From NCBI GenBank assembly GCA_025980435.1, contig JAICXK010000015.1, positions 1-36,918 on the forward strand: a DNA stretch of 36,918 nt, written 5' to 3'. The position numbers and the translations under genes were made by a program. This DNA is from Bryobacteraceae bacterium (GTDB taxonomy: Bacteria > Acidobacteriota > Terriglobia > Bryobacterales > Bryobacteraceae). Below the pieces are notes generated by a model. The model was not told where the DNA came from. It searched no databases and saw only the letters and a list, made by a program, of their open reading frames with translations. Position 1 is the stretch's first letter, and the number at the start of each line of letters is the position of its first letter. Shown piece by piece: positions 15,921-23,480 of the stretch.

Positions 15921-15949
15921 TTGACAATGAAAACTGAACTGTTTAGTAT
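15921..15949 (+). promoter_or_regulatory. Sigma-70-type promoter of the ABC-TetR operon (TTGACA-N17-TAGTAT)
   Basis: A perfect -35 box TTGACA (15921-15926) is followed after 17 bases by TAGTAT (15944-15949). Transcription would start near 15956, about 20 bases before the GTG start at 15976, which has GGAAGGG 7 bases upstream of it. The spacer contains the palindrome listed separately. Confidence 0.75.
15933..15947. promoter_or_regulatory. Likely TetR operator ACTGAAC-T-GTTTAGT
   Basis: A 7-1-7 inverted repeat with one mismatched pair (ACTGAAC / GTTTAGT) fills the promoter spacer and overlaps the -10 box. The operon it controls ends with a TetR-family gene, so auto-repression by that regulator is the simple reading. 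Confidence 0.6.
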
Positions 15950-15975
15950 AGTTATCGGTTCGGAAGGGTTTACTC

Positions 15976-16770
15976 GTGATTAAGGTAACCAATCTTGTAA
16001 AAACATTCGGGGACTTCACCGCCGTAAACAACGTCTCGTTCGAGGTGCGGAGGGGCGAAATTTTCGCGTTCCTCGGGCCCAATGGCGCAGGCAAAACCAC
16101 CACGATCAAAATGCTCACCACGCTGCTGAAACCGAGCAGCGGCCGGATCGAACTGGACGGTCTGGATCCGGCGGTAAAGCAGAACGAAGCCCGCCAAAGG
16201 TTTGGGATCGTCTTTCAGGACCCCAGCCTGGACAGTGAATTAACGGCGTACGAAAACATGGACGTTCATGCGGTTCTCTATCACGTGCCGCGCAAGGTCC
16301 GGGCAGAGCGAATCGAATTCCTGCTGAACACTTTCGAACTCTGGCCTCGCCGCAAGGACCTGGTGAAGACATTCTCGGGCGGCATGCGGAGGCGCCTGGA
16401 GATTGCGCGCGGATTTCTGCACACGCCAAAAATTCTGTTTCTGGATGAGCCCACCCTGGGACTCGACCCGCAGAGCAGAAACCAGCTTTGGACTGAAGTG
16501 AAGAATTTGAATCAGAGCGAAGGCGTCACCGTGTTTCTCACGACTCACTACATGGACGAAGCGGACCGTATTGCGGAGCAGATTGCCATCATCGATCACG
16601 GCCGGATTGTTGCTCAAGGTTCGTCGCGAAAATTGAAGGAGGAGACCGGCACGGATTCCCTGGAGAACGCATTCCTGGCTCTCACCGGCTCTTCACTTCG
16701 CGATGAGAAGGCAAGTTCCGCGGATCAATTGCGCCAGATGGCGCGCATGTGGAGCAACAAACGACAATGA
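15976..16770 (+). CDS. ABC transporter ATP-binding protein (DrrA/ABC-2 type)
   Basis: This is the ATPase of a drug or lipid exporter of the DrrAB/ABC-2 kind. All motifs are present in 264 aa: Walker A GPNGAGKTTTIK (about 36-47), Q-loop FQDPSLDSELTAYENM, signature SGGMRRRLEIARG, Walker B ILFLDEPTLGLD and the H-loop VFLTTHYMDEADR. The C-terminal extension (LKEETGTDSLENAFLALTGSSLR) is typical of DrrA-like proteins. The start is a GTG with a good Shine-Dalgarno (GGAAGGG). The stop overlaps the ATG of the permease gene (ATGA), and a TetR gene follows, forming a three-gene operon. The substrate is unknown. Confidence 0.94.
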   Translation: MIKVTNLVKTFGDFTAVNNVSFEVRRGEIFAFLGPNGAGKTTTIKMLTTLLKPSSGRIELDGLDPAVKQNEARQRFGIVFQDPSLDSELTAYENMDVHAVLYHVPRKVRAERIEFLLNTFELWPRRKDLVKTFSGGMRRRLEIARGFLHTPKILFLDEPTLGLDPQSRNQLWTEVKNLNQSEGVTVFLTTHYMDEADRIAEQIAIIDHGRIVAQGSSRKLKEETGTDSLENAFLALTGSSLRDEKASSADQLRQMARMWSNKRQ

Positions 16771-17513
16771 CGGCTATTTACATCCTGTGGCTGCGCGAAT
16801 TGAAACGCTACTTTCGTTCGAGAGCCCAGATTGTCGCTTCGCTCGGCCAACCGGTGCTGTATCTGCTGGCGCTCGGCTTCGGCCTTGAACCAGTTTTTCG
16901 AAAAGCCGGGAACGGGAGTTACATGCAGTTTGTCGCGCCCGGAGTCATCGGCATGACGGTACTTTTCAGCTCGGTGTTCTCGGGAATTGGACTGTTGTGG
17001 GACCGCCAATTCGGATTCCTGAAAGAAACGCTGGTTGCTCCCGTCCCGCGCATCCGGATTATGACTGGCAAGGCACTCGGAGGAGCCACAGTAGCAATCT
17101 TGCAAGGCTTGCTGGTGGTGGCTGCGTGTCTGCTGGTTGGCTTCCGCCCGAGGAGCCTGGCGGCGATTCCGATTGCGCTTCTATTCATGGCTCTGATTGC
17201 GACGGTATTTGCATCTCTCGGTATAGCGATCGGATCGAAGCTCGAGAATATGCAGGGCTTTCAGTTGATCATGAATTTCCTGGTGATGCCGATTTTCTTT
17301 CTTTCCGGAGCGTTGTTCCCGTTGACGAATCTCCCCAAGGCTCTGGCCGCGATTACGAGGCTCGATCCGCTCTCCTATGGGATCGATGGTTTGCGCGCGG
17401 CGCTGACCGGTGTTTCGCAGTTCGGGGTTGCTACTGATCTTGCGGTTCTGTGCGGAGTAGCGATTGTGCTGATGGCGCTGGGAAGCTATTTCTTCTCGAA
17501 GATCCAGCTCTGA
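16767..17513 (+). CDS. ABC-2 type transporter permease (DrrB-like)
   Basis: This is the membrane partner of the preceding ATPase. The 248-aa protein has a short cytoplasmic start (MTAIYILWLRELKRYFRSRAQIVASLGQP, the usual coupling helix region), then six hydrophobic segments, including LYLLALGFGLEP, VIGMTVLFSSVFSGIGLLWD and ILQGLLVVAACLLVGF, then IALLFMALIATVFASLGIAIG, FLVMPIFFLSGALFPL and DLAVLCGVAIVLMALGSYFF. The motif ETLVAPVPRIRIMTGKALGG is characteristic of the ABC-2 family. The ORF track begins at a GTG at 16749, but the ATG at 16767, overlapping the ATPase stop by four bases, is the natural start. Confidence 0.92.
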   Translation: MTAIYILWLRELKRYFRSRAQIVASLGQPVLYLLALGFGLEPVFRKAGNGSYMQFVAPGVIGMTVLFSSVFSGIGLLWDRQFGFLKETLVAPVPRIRIMTGKALGGATVAILQGLLVVAACLLVGFRPRSLAAIPIALLFMALIATVFASLGIAIGSKLENMQGFQLIMNFLVMPIFFLSGALFPLTNLPKALAAITRLDPLSYGIDGLRAALTGVSQFGVATDLAVLCGVAIVLMALGSYFFSKIQL

Positions 17514-17515
17514 TT

Positions 17516-18106
17516 ATGGCGCGCCGCCGGAGTACGCAAGCCCACCACCAGGTTCTGGACGCGGCGCTGGAGCTGTTTGCCGAACGAGGCATCTACGCCA
17601 CCAGCATGGATGCCATCAGCGAAGCCTCCGGCGTCAGCAAAGCAACCATCTACAAACATTGGGCCGACAAGGACGCTCTTTGCCTTGAAGTATTGGGATG
17701 TTTGAGCCAGGATCTGCCGGTATTCGATTCCGGCGACCCGCGCACGGACCTGATTGCGCTTCTGGGGTATCGTCCACCGGAAAGCCAGTCGCAAATGCAG
17801 AGCCGGATGGTGCCGCATTTCATGGCTTATGCATCTCGCAATCCCGCATTCGGCGAGGCCTGGCGGGCACGTGTAATGGAACCGCCTCGCACTCGCGTAG
17901 CGCAGATCCTGAAGCGCGCCATTGCCGGAGGTGAACTATCTCCGGACCTGGACTTGGGACTTGCGGTGGCTTTGCTGATCGGGCCCATGATGTACCGGCA
18001 CGTGCTCCTGCTCAGCAAGGCCAAGCTGCCGGACGATATGCCCCGGCGAGTCGTCGATGCGTTTTGGAAAGCGCACGCGCGCAAGAAGGGACGCGGCCGG
18101 TTGTGA
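17516..18106 (+). CDS. TetR family transcriptional regulator
   Basis: This 196-aa repressor has a helix-turn-helix domain at residues about 5-52 (QAHHQVLDAALELFAERGIYATSMDAISEASGVSKATIYKHWADKDAL), the standard TetR signature. The C-terminal ligand-binding domain is helical and contains LDLGLAVALLIGPMMYRHVLL. The ORF track start at 17450 lies inside the permease gene; the ATG at 17516, two bases after the permease stop, gives a normal N-terminus (MARRRSTQ). It most likely represses the exporter operon through the palindrome at 15933-15947 and is relieved by the exported compound. It converges on the nitrite reductase gene. Confidence 0.93.
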   Translation: MARRRSTQAHHQVLDAALELFAERGIYATSMDAISEASGVSKATIYKHWADKDALCLEVLGCLSQDLPVFDSGDPRTDLIALLGYRPPESQSQMQSRMVPHFMAYASRNPAFGEAWRARVMEPPRTRVAQILKRAIAGGELSPDLDLGLAVALLIGPMMYRHVLLLSKAKLPDDMPRRVVDAFWKAHARKKGRGRL

Positions 18107-18164
18107 TACATCTACCGGCGAAGCCCCTTCCTCACGTTGGGTCGCGGCTCGAAAAGCGCGCCGG

Positions 18165-19118
18165 TTATTCTTCTACGATCAGGATTCCGGTTGCGCCCTT
18201 TTGTCCATGCCCGAAGCCGTGATTCACAAAAGGGAACTCACCGGGCAGGTCGGCGATGAATTCGAAGATCATGCCGCCGCCCGGTGGGATGCTGAAGGTC
18301 TGTACGCCGTGGATGGCATTTTCAGGCGGCGCGCCAAGGTAGATCGTTTCAAACTGCTGGCCGACAACGTGGAAATGGGAGGGATGGGTCGGTCCGGCCG
18401 AAACAACATAGAACCGCACGCGGTCACCGCGCCGGACGCGCAAAGGCGCTTGATGGTACTGACCCGGACGGCCGTTGAAAGCGACGATGTCAGGCGATGC
18501 CGCGAGCATTTTGGCGTAACTTGGCGAAGAAACGCCATCGTGGGGCTCGTTCAGATAGTACTCGTTTTGCACGAGCACGAACTCTTTCGCCGGACGAAGC
18601 GGCACGGTAGGATCGACAACGATCGCCCCGAACATGCCTGCGCCGATGTGCATAAGGATGGGTGGCGTGCCGCAGTGATAAAGATAGGCGCCCGCGACTC
18701 GGGGCGTGAAGTTGAACGAAACCGACTGCCCCGGCTTGATGTCGCGGAACGCAGTTTTCGGATTCACGGCTGCGCAGTGAAAGTCCATGGAGTGGGGCAT
18801 CCTTCCGCGGTTCGTCAGTGAAAACTCAATGGTGTCGCCCTGGCGCACGTGAAGCACCGGACCCGGGATATCGCCATCGAAGGTCCACCCGGAAACGACA
18901 GTGCCGGGCTTGATGCATACAGGCACTTCCTGCGAAGTCATCTGGATGCGCCTCACAGTGCCGCGTGAAAGCGGAGGCAGTGCAGGATCAAATGGATGGA
19001 AGGGCGTGTTCGCAGCCGCCGGCTCTTGATCCTGATCAGTATGGGACTTGTGCTCCTGCGCAATGGCGATGCCAATGGAGGGAGCCACAGAAAGGAAGGC
19101 GCGCCGGTTCGGTGTCAT
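18165..19118 (-). CDS. NirK-like copper nitrite reductase / two-domain multicopper oxidase
   Basis: The 317-aa protein has two cupredoxin domains. The copper ligands match NirK in spacing: MPHSMDFH gives H109 (type 1), D112 (the active-site aspartate) and H114 (type 2); YHCG gives H148 (type 2) and C149 (type 1); LMHIGAGM gives H157 and M162 (type 1). Domain 2 has HPSHFHVVGQ (equivalent of the catalytic His255) and FVNHGFGHGQKGA (equivalent of His306). This set predicts reduction of nitrite to nitric oxide in the periplasm. A Tat-type signal (NRRAFLSVAPSIGIAIAQ) starts near the N-terminus, so I prefer the ATG at 19118 over 19151. A GTGA-N6-TCAC site and a Crp/Fnr gene lie upstream. Other two-domain multicopper oxidases remain possible. 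Confidence 0.82.
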   Translation of the reverse strand: MTPNRRAFLSVAPSIGIAIAQEHKSHTDQDQEPAAANTPFHPFDPALPPLSRGTVRRIQMTSQEVPVCIKPGTVVSGWTFDGDIPGPVLHVRQGDTIEFSLTNRGRMPHSMDFHCAAVNPKTAFRDIKPGQSVSFNFTPRVAGAYLYHCGTPPILMHIGAGMFGAIVVDPTVPLRPAKEFVLVQNEYYLNEPHDGVSSPSYAKMLAASPDIVAFNGRPGQYHQAPLRVRRGDRVRFYVVSAGPTHPSHFHVVGQQFETIYLGAPPENAIHGVQTFSIPPGGGMIFEFIADLPGEFPFVNHGFGHGQKGATGILIVEE

Positions 19119-19160
19119 GGGCTTTGCTCTCACGATAGTAGGGCCGAGCATTTCAAGCCA

Positions 19161-19174
19161 GTGACTTTGGTCAC
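19161..19174. promoter_or_regulatory. CRP-type operator GTGA-CTTTGG-TCAC
   Basis: A perfect GTGA-N6-TCAC palindrome lies 43-56 bases upstream of the nitrite reductase ATG and just after the end of the Crp/Fnr gene. Its form is the CRP class, and the recognition helix of the adjacent regulator (RELVSR) keeps the Arg-Glu-x3-Arg pattern that reads GTGA. Confidence 0.65.
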
Positions 19175-19190
19175 CGGAGCCGGAAATGTG

Positions 19191-19913
19191 CTAGAGGGCG
19201 GAAGCCAGATCGGACTCCAACCCTTCGCGATCCAAAATGGTGATTTCCCGCCCTTGCGCGCGAATGAGCCCCTGGCTCTGAAGGCGGGCCATGTTGCGCG
19301 AAACCAGCTCGCGGACCGTTCCGATGTGGGCTGCCAGTTCCTGATGGCTGATGCCAAGCTCAAACACGGTTCCTTCCGGAGTTGCACGGCCGTGCGCTTG
19401 CGCTTCGCGCAACAGCCAGGCAATGAGGCGGTGCCTCAAGGTTGTGAAGGATAGCTCCTCGATGATCCCCACCAGGCGCCGCAGCCGCACGCCAACAACC
19501 TGCAGCACCTTCAATGCGACTTCCGGATGCTCCAAACAGCAGGCTCGGAAATCACTTCGCGACACAAACAGCAACTGCGCTTCATCGACCGCGGCAGCCG
19601 ATGCCGGATACGCCCCTCCATCGAAGACGGGGAGTTCCGCAATGGAACTGCCAGGCCCTTCGATGGTGAGAACCTGCTCCCTTCCGGCGGGCGATGTTTT
19701 GAAGATGCGGACGCGGCCGGCGGCTACAACGTACAGGCCGGCACAGGGCTCGCCTTCAGAAAACAGTAATTCTCCGGGAGAGAACCGCCGGACGACGGCA
19801 CGGCCGGCAAAGGCAGAAAGCTCGGGGTTGTCCAAGGCGGAAAAGAGCTGGGTCGCCTTCAGGGTGGCGATAGCCGCCGGAAGCGCTGCGGAACTGGTGC
19901 TCACTCCGGCCAC
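19191..19913 (-). CDS. Crp/Fnr family transcriptional regulator
   Basis: The 240-aa protein has a cyclic-nucleotide-binding-like sensor domain (about 20-140: ATQLFSALDNPELSAFAGRAVVRRFSPGELLFSEGEPCAGLYVVAAGRVRIFK), a long dimer helix (about 140-160) and a winged helix at the C-terminus (ISHQELAAHIGTVRELVSRNMARLQSQGLI). The Fnr iron-sulphur cysteines are absent at the N-terminus, so it is not a classical oxygen sensor; a DNR/NNR-like nitric-oxide role is possible given the adjacent nitrite reductase, but the ligand is not shown. The recognition helix RELVSR suits a GTGA half-site, present upstream of the nitrite reductase. The start overlaps the POTRA gene stop by 13 bases. Confidence 0.9.
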   Translation of the reverse strand: MAGVSTSSAALPAAIATLKATQLFSALDNPELSAFAGRAVVRRFSPGELLFSEGEPCAGLYVVAAGRVRIFKTSPAGREQVLTIEGPGSSIAELPVFDGGAYPASAAAVDEAQLLFVSRSDFRACCLEHPEVALKVLQVVGVRLRRLVGIIEELSFTTLRHRLIAWLLREAQAHGRATPEGTVFELGISHQELAAHIGTVRELVSRNMARLQSQGLIRAQGREITILDREGLESDLASAL

Positions 19914-21292
19914 GGGCTCCAGGTTCCATCCACGGTCCGCTTATCCTTCTCTTCCTGTTTCTCCTTCTCGCGCTGCGCCTGAGTCTTGCCGCCCTTAAAG
20001 TAGAGATGGACCGTCACGTTATGCGTGGAGGCATCGGCCGTATAGTCGGAATGCGTATCGCCCAGATTGTCAAAAATCCCCTCCTGCCGCACGCGCTTCA
20101 AAAAGAAATCCGGGTAGTCGGGGTTGAACGGATGACCGGCCTTCTCGCCCCACAATCGGGCGATGGCGGGCTGCGCCGTAATATCCAATCCGTTGATATC
20201 CAAGGTCTCAAAATTGTAGACTTCACCCGGAATGACATTGTAGGTGATGTTCACGGCTCGCTTGCTGTCGTCGGTTTGGGCTTGGGTCGTCACGCTTGCG
20301 TCCAGCAGACCACGGCGTCGCATCCGATGCTGCAAGTCTACACGGAACTTGTCAACCTGATCGCTGCTAAAAGTCTGCCCGGGCTTGAACGGAATCGTGT
20401 CACGGATCTCATCTTCATCCAGGCCGCTTCCGTGAAAGCGAATCAAGCCGAATTTGAAGAGCGGTCCTTCCTTGATGTCGACTTTCACGACGACGCCCAG
20501 ATTGCTCTTCGATGGCTCGGTTTCGACCTTTGGGAACGTGACCGCTGCATAGCCCTTGGCGGCATATAAGGGTTTGATGGTGCCGTCCAAAATCAACTTC
20601 AGCCGCGTGTCGGATAACGGTACACCGACCGCAACCTGATTCACGGCCCGCAGAATCGTGCCGGTGTCGATCGCCTGATTTCCCGTCACGGTCACTTGTG
20701 CAATGGTGGGGGCGGGGGTATCCGGGGTGAAGAGAACCGTAAGCTGCTGCGGATCGTCGTTGGAAATTGCCGCTTTTACCTTGACGTTCCGATTCGCCTG
20801 GGTGAGGAATTGCTCGACCGCCTGCGAATAGCGATGCAAGACGCCATCGGTTCCGGGAATACGGTCGGAATACAGATCGACGTGGGTCTGAAGATACTGT
20901 TTGAGGGCGTCAGGCGAGACTCCCAAGCGCTCAAAACGCATGGGGAAAATCTGCTGGATCTCAGTAACTTCGAAGGTCAGGCTGTACTCGGGAGGAACTG
21001 AGCCGCTGAAGCGGTATTCGTCCGTAACATTGGAAAATAGCTCGGTACCAAGCAATTTCTTGCGGGCCTGTTCGATGATCCGCGGATCCACCCGTTGTCC
21101 GAGGTGAAGACCCAATTCTTTTTGAATGCCGGCCGACGAGTAGAGTTGGTTTCCCCTGACATTCAGGGCGTGCAACGTGCCCGGCGGCGGATCTTTTTTT
21201 GCTGTTTTCGGAGCGGGCGTCTCGCTGCGCGATTGCGCCGCAACCGCGAAGGCACAGGAAAAGAAGAGGGCGGCGCAAGCAAGCGAACGCAT
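19901..21292 (-). CDS. Secreted multi-POTRA protein without a beta-barrel (BamA-like N-terminus)
   Basis: The protein (463 aa) has a signal peptide (MRSLACAALFFSCAFAVAAQS) followed by about five POTRA-type repeats, the periplasmic modules of BamA/TamA. Clear ones start at LHALNVRGNQLYSSAGIQKELGL (about 41), IAQVTVTGNQAIDTGTILRAVNQ (about 200), FGLIRFHGSGLDEDEIRDTIPFKPGQ (about 280) and FETLDINGLDITAQPAIARLWGE (about 365); a weaker one covers about 115-195. BamA would continue with about 350-400 residues of barrel; here the protein instead ends in a charged tail (KTQAQREKEKQEEKDKRTVDGTWSPWPE). It may help outer membrane protein handling from the periplasm, by inference. No frameshifted barrel is visible downstream: the next gene is the Crp/Fnr regulator. 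Confidence 0.85.
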   Translation of the reverse strand: MRSLACAALFFSCAFAVAAQSRSETPAPKTAKKDPPPGTLHALNVRGNQLYSSAGIQKELGLHLGQRVDPRIIEQARKKLLGTELFSNVTDEYRFSGSVPPEYSLTFEVTEIQQIFPMRFERLGVSPDALKQYLQTHVDLYSDRIPGTDGVLHRYSQAVEQFLTQANRNVKVKAAISNDDPQQLTVLFTPDTPAPTIAQVTVTGNQAIDTGTILRAVNQVAVGVPLSDTRLKLILDGTIKPLYAAKGYAAVTFPKVETEPSKSNLGVVVKVDIKEGPLFKFGLIRFHGSGLDEDEIRDTIPFKPGQTFSSDQVDKFRVDLQHRMRRRGLLDASVTTQAQTDDSKRAVNITYNVIPGEVYNFETLDINGLDITAQPAIARLWGEKAGHPFNPDYPDFFLKRVRQEGIFDNLGDTHSDYTADASTHNVTVHLYFKGGKTQAQREKEKQEEKDKRTVDGTWSPWPE

Positions 21293-21368
21293 AGCTCTAA
21301 TTCAATGATACGTAGCAGCGAGACGGCCCGTTGCGGCCTTGCTGAAACCTTTGAAAAATAAGGCCGAC

Positions 21369-21377
21369 TGCTAAAAT
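21369..21377 (+). promoter_or_regulatory. Possible extended -10 element TGCTAAAAT before lpdA
   Basis: A TG-N-TAAAAT sequence ends 10 bases before the lpdA ATG (21388). Transcription would begin only a few bases before the start codon, so the mRNA may be nearly leaderless. No clear Shine-Dalgarno is seen here. Pattern evidence only. Confidence 0.45.
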
Positions 21378-21387
21378 CAAAACGAAA

Positions 21388-22782
21388 ATGGCATACGATG
21401 TAGTGGTTGTCGGCAGCGGTCCGGGCGGCTATTCGGCAGCGGTTCGGGCCGGCCAGTTCGGCTTGAAGACTGCGCTGATTGAGCGCCAGCCCCGGTTGGG
21501 AGGTACTTGTCTGCTGGTAGGCTGTATTCCAACCAAAGCGCTGCTTCATACAGCCGATGTGTGGGACTACTTTAAGGACCCGGAGCCGCAAGGGATCGGG
21601 TGCAAAGATCCACAACTGAACTATCCACGGGTTCTCGATCGCAAGAACAAGATCGTCACCAAGCATTCCAAAGGCATCGAGTTTCTGATGCGCAAGAACA
21701 AGGTGGATGTGATCAAGGGCCATGCCCGCCTGCTGGGCGGCGGGCGCATCGAGGTCACCGGCGAGAAGGGCGCGCAAACCGTGGAGACCCGAAACATTAT
21801 CCTGGCTACCGGCTCGGAAGCCCGGATGCTACCCGGTTTGCAAGCCGATCCCAACCTGATTCTGACGAACATCGAGATTCTCGATTTACCGACCGTGCCG
21901 AAGACGATCGGGATCATCGGGGCAGGAGCTGTGGGTGTTGAGTTCGCGTCCATTTTCAATCGCTTCGGCTCAAGAGTAACCATCCTGGAGATGTTGCCCC
22001 GGCTGGTTCCGGTTGAGGATGAAGAGATTTCAAAAGAGCTGGAGAAGCATTTCAAGAAAGCGGGCATACGCACTGAAGCCGGCGCAAAGGCGGAGAACAT
22101 CCGCAAGAATGCCTCGAGCGTCAGCCTGAGTGCGACGCTTGCAAACGGCAACCGTGAAGAGATGGAATTCGACAAGCTGCTGGTTGCGGTAGGCCGGAGG
22201 CCGAACACCGACAATGCCGGATTGGAAAATACGAAGGTGCAACTCGATCGCGGTTTCGTCAAGGTGGATGGCAACCAGCTCACGAGTGAACCGGGCGTGT
22301 ACGCAATCGGCGATATCGTCGCGGGGACGCCGCAACTGGCGCACGTCGCTACGGCCGAGGGTATGGTTGCGGTGGCCCACATTGCCGGGAAGCCCGCCCG
22401 GCCCATCAATCGCAACCGCATTCCGGGCGCGACGTATACAGATCCGGGCATTGGCAGTGTAGGGCTTACGGAAGCCCAGGCGCGCGCACAGGGATTCAAA
22501 GTGAAAGTGGGCAAGTTTCCGTTCGCCGCCAACAGTAAAGCGACCATCCTGGATAAACACGAAGGCTTTGTGAAAGTGATCGCGGAAGAGACTTACGGTG
22601 AAATTCTCGGTGTGCATATCATCGGCCCGGAAGCATTCGAATTGCTAGGGGAAGCGGTTACGGCGATGGAAGCGGAAGCGACAGTAGAAAGCATGATGGC
22701 GACCATCCACGCCCATCCGACCATTTACGAAGCAATCGGCGAGGCATTCAACAATGTGTACGGCCTGGCGATCAATATCTGA
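21388..22782 (+). CDS. lpdA: Dihydrolipoyl dehydrogenase (E3)
   Basis: E3 reoxidises the dihydrolipoyl groups of 2-oxoacid dehydrogenase complexes using FAD and NAD. The 464-aa length is normal. The FAD-binding motif VVVGSGPGGYSAAVRAGQ starts at residue 5; the redox-active disulphide is in LGGTCLLVGCIPTKALLHTADVW (residues about 40-60, CLLVGC); the NAD-binding motif is IGIIGAGAVGVEFASIFNRFG; the second FAD motif is VYAIGDIVAGTPQLAHVATAEG; and the C-terminal active-site dyad is in HAHPTIYEAIGEAF (His-x4-Glu). It leads an operon with lipB and an E2 gene, so the three products act on the same lipoylated complex. Confidence 0.95.
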   Translation: MAYDVVVVGSGPGGYSAAVRAGQFGLKTALIERQPRLGGTCLLVGCIPTKALLHTADVWDYFKDPEPQGIGCKDPQLNYPRVLDRKNKIVTKHSKGIEFLMRKNKVDVIKGHARLLGGGRIEVTGEKGAQTVETRNIILATGSEARMLPGLQADPNLILTNIEILDLPTVPKTIGIIGAGAVGVEFASIFNRFGSRVTILEMLPRLVPVEDEEISKELEKHFKKAGIRTEAGAKAENIRKNASSVSLSATLANGNREEMEFDKLLVAVGRRPNTDNAGLENTKVQLDRGFVKVDGNQLTSEPGVYAIGDIVAGTPQLAHVATAEGMVAVAHIAGKPARPINRNRIPGATYTDPGIGSVGLTEAQARAQGFKVKVGKFPFAANSKATILDKHEGFVKVIAEETYGEILGVHIIGPEAFELLGEAVTAMEAEATVESMMATIHAHPTIYEAIGEAFNNVYGLAINI

Positions 22783-22805
22783 CCGCTGAGGCTGATGGCT
22801 AACAT

Positions 22806-23480
22806 ATGAGGCCGCTTGAGGTAGTCGATCTCGGATACACCCGCTATGCGGCTGCGCTCGAGATTCAGCAAAAGCTAGTCAAGGCCCGGCAGCAGGGCGA
22901 GGGTGTCGATACGCTGCTGTTTGTCGAACACCCGCATGTCGTGACCCTGGGCCGCAACGGCAAATTGCAGCACGTACTGGCGAGCGAGGAGATTCTGGCG
23001 CGCAGCGGAATTGAATATTATGAAACGGATCGCGGCGGGGATGTGACATATCATGGTCCGGGCCAGGTTGTGGGCTATCCCATCCTTGATTTGCGAGAAT
23101 GGAGGCGCGACGTTCACGCGTACTTCAGCGGGGTGGAGCAAGCGCTGATAGATGCACTGGCTGTGTTTGGGATCAGGGCCGAGCGGATTGCGGAGCGCGG
23201 GTACGAGGGCGTTTGGGTCAACGGCGCGAAGATTGGCGCGATTGGCATCCACATCAGCCGCTGGGTCACTTCGCACGGATTTGCGCTGAACGTAAATACC
23301 GATCTGAGCTATTTCAAGTACATTGTTCCGTGCGGCCTTACTAAACCTGTTTGCTCAGTACTCAGCCTGGGCTACGGGGCGAGCCGCGGAGAAGTCATGC
23401 GCGCCATTGCCGCTTCCTTCGCGAATGTGTTTGATTATGAACTGGCGGTGGCACACGAAGAACTGCAGGAGATCCGATGA
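22806..23480 (+). CDS. lipB: Octanoyltransferase LipB
   Basis: LipB moves octanoate from acyl carrier protein to the lipoyl domain of E2 and related proteins, the first step of lipoate synthesis. The 224-aa protein has the family motif DRGGDVTYHGPGQVVGYPILDL (about 76-97), the lysine segment WVNGAKIGAIGIHISRWVTSHGFALNV and the active-site cysteine in IVPCGLTKPVCSV. It starts 23 bases after the lpdA stop and its stop overlaps the E2 start (ATGA), so the attachment enzyme and its substrate are co-expressed. LipA, the sulphur-inserting enzyme, is not in this window. Confidence 0.95.
   Translation: MRPLEVVDLGYTRYAAALEIQQKLVKARQQGEGVDTLLFVEHPHVVTLGRNGKLQHVLASEEILARSGIEYYETDRGGDVTYHGPGQVVGYPILDLREWRRDVHAYFSGVEQALIDALAVFGIRAERIAERGYEGVWVNGAKIGAIGIHISRWVTSHGFALNVNTDLSYFKYIVPCGLTKPVCSVLSLGYGASRGEVMRAIAASFANVFDYELAVAHEELQEIR

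Noticed and set aside
18114-18165. 7-bp inverted repeat ACCGGCG...CGCCGGT between the TetR and nitrite reductase genes as a two-way terminator
   Set aside because: The loop of about 38 bases is long and no T-run follows, so it is too weak to call.
18057-18821. Plus-strand ORF of 254 aa over the nitrite reductase gene
   Set aside because: The copper-binding motifs are in the minus frame; this is a shadow.
21621-22547. Minus-strand ORF of 308 aa within lpdA
   Set aside because: lpdA is intact with all FAD, NAD and redox motifs, so this is a shadow.
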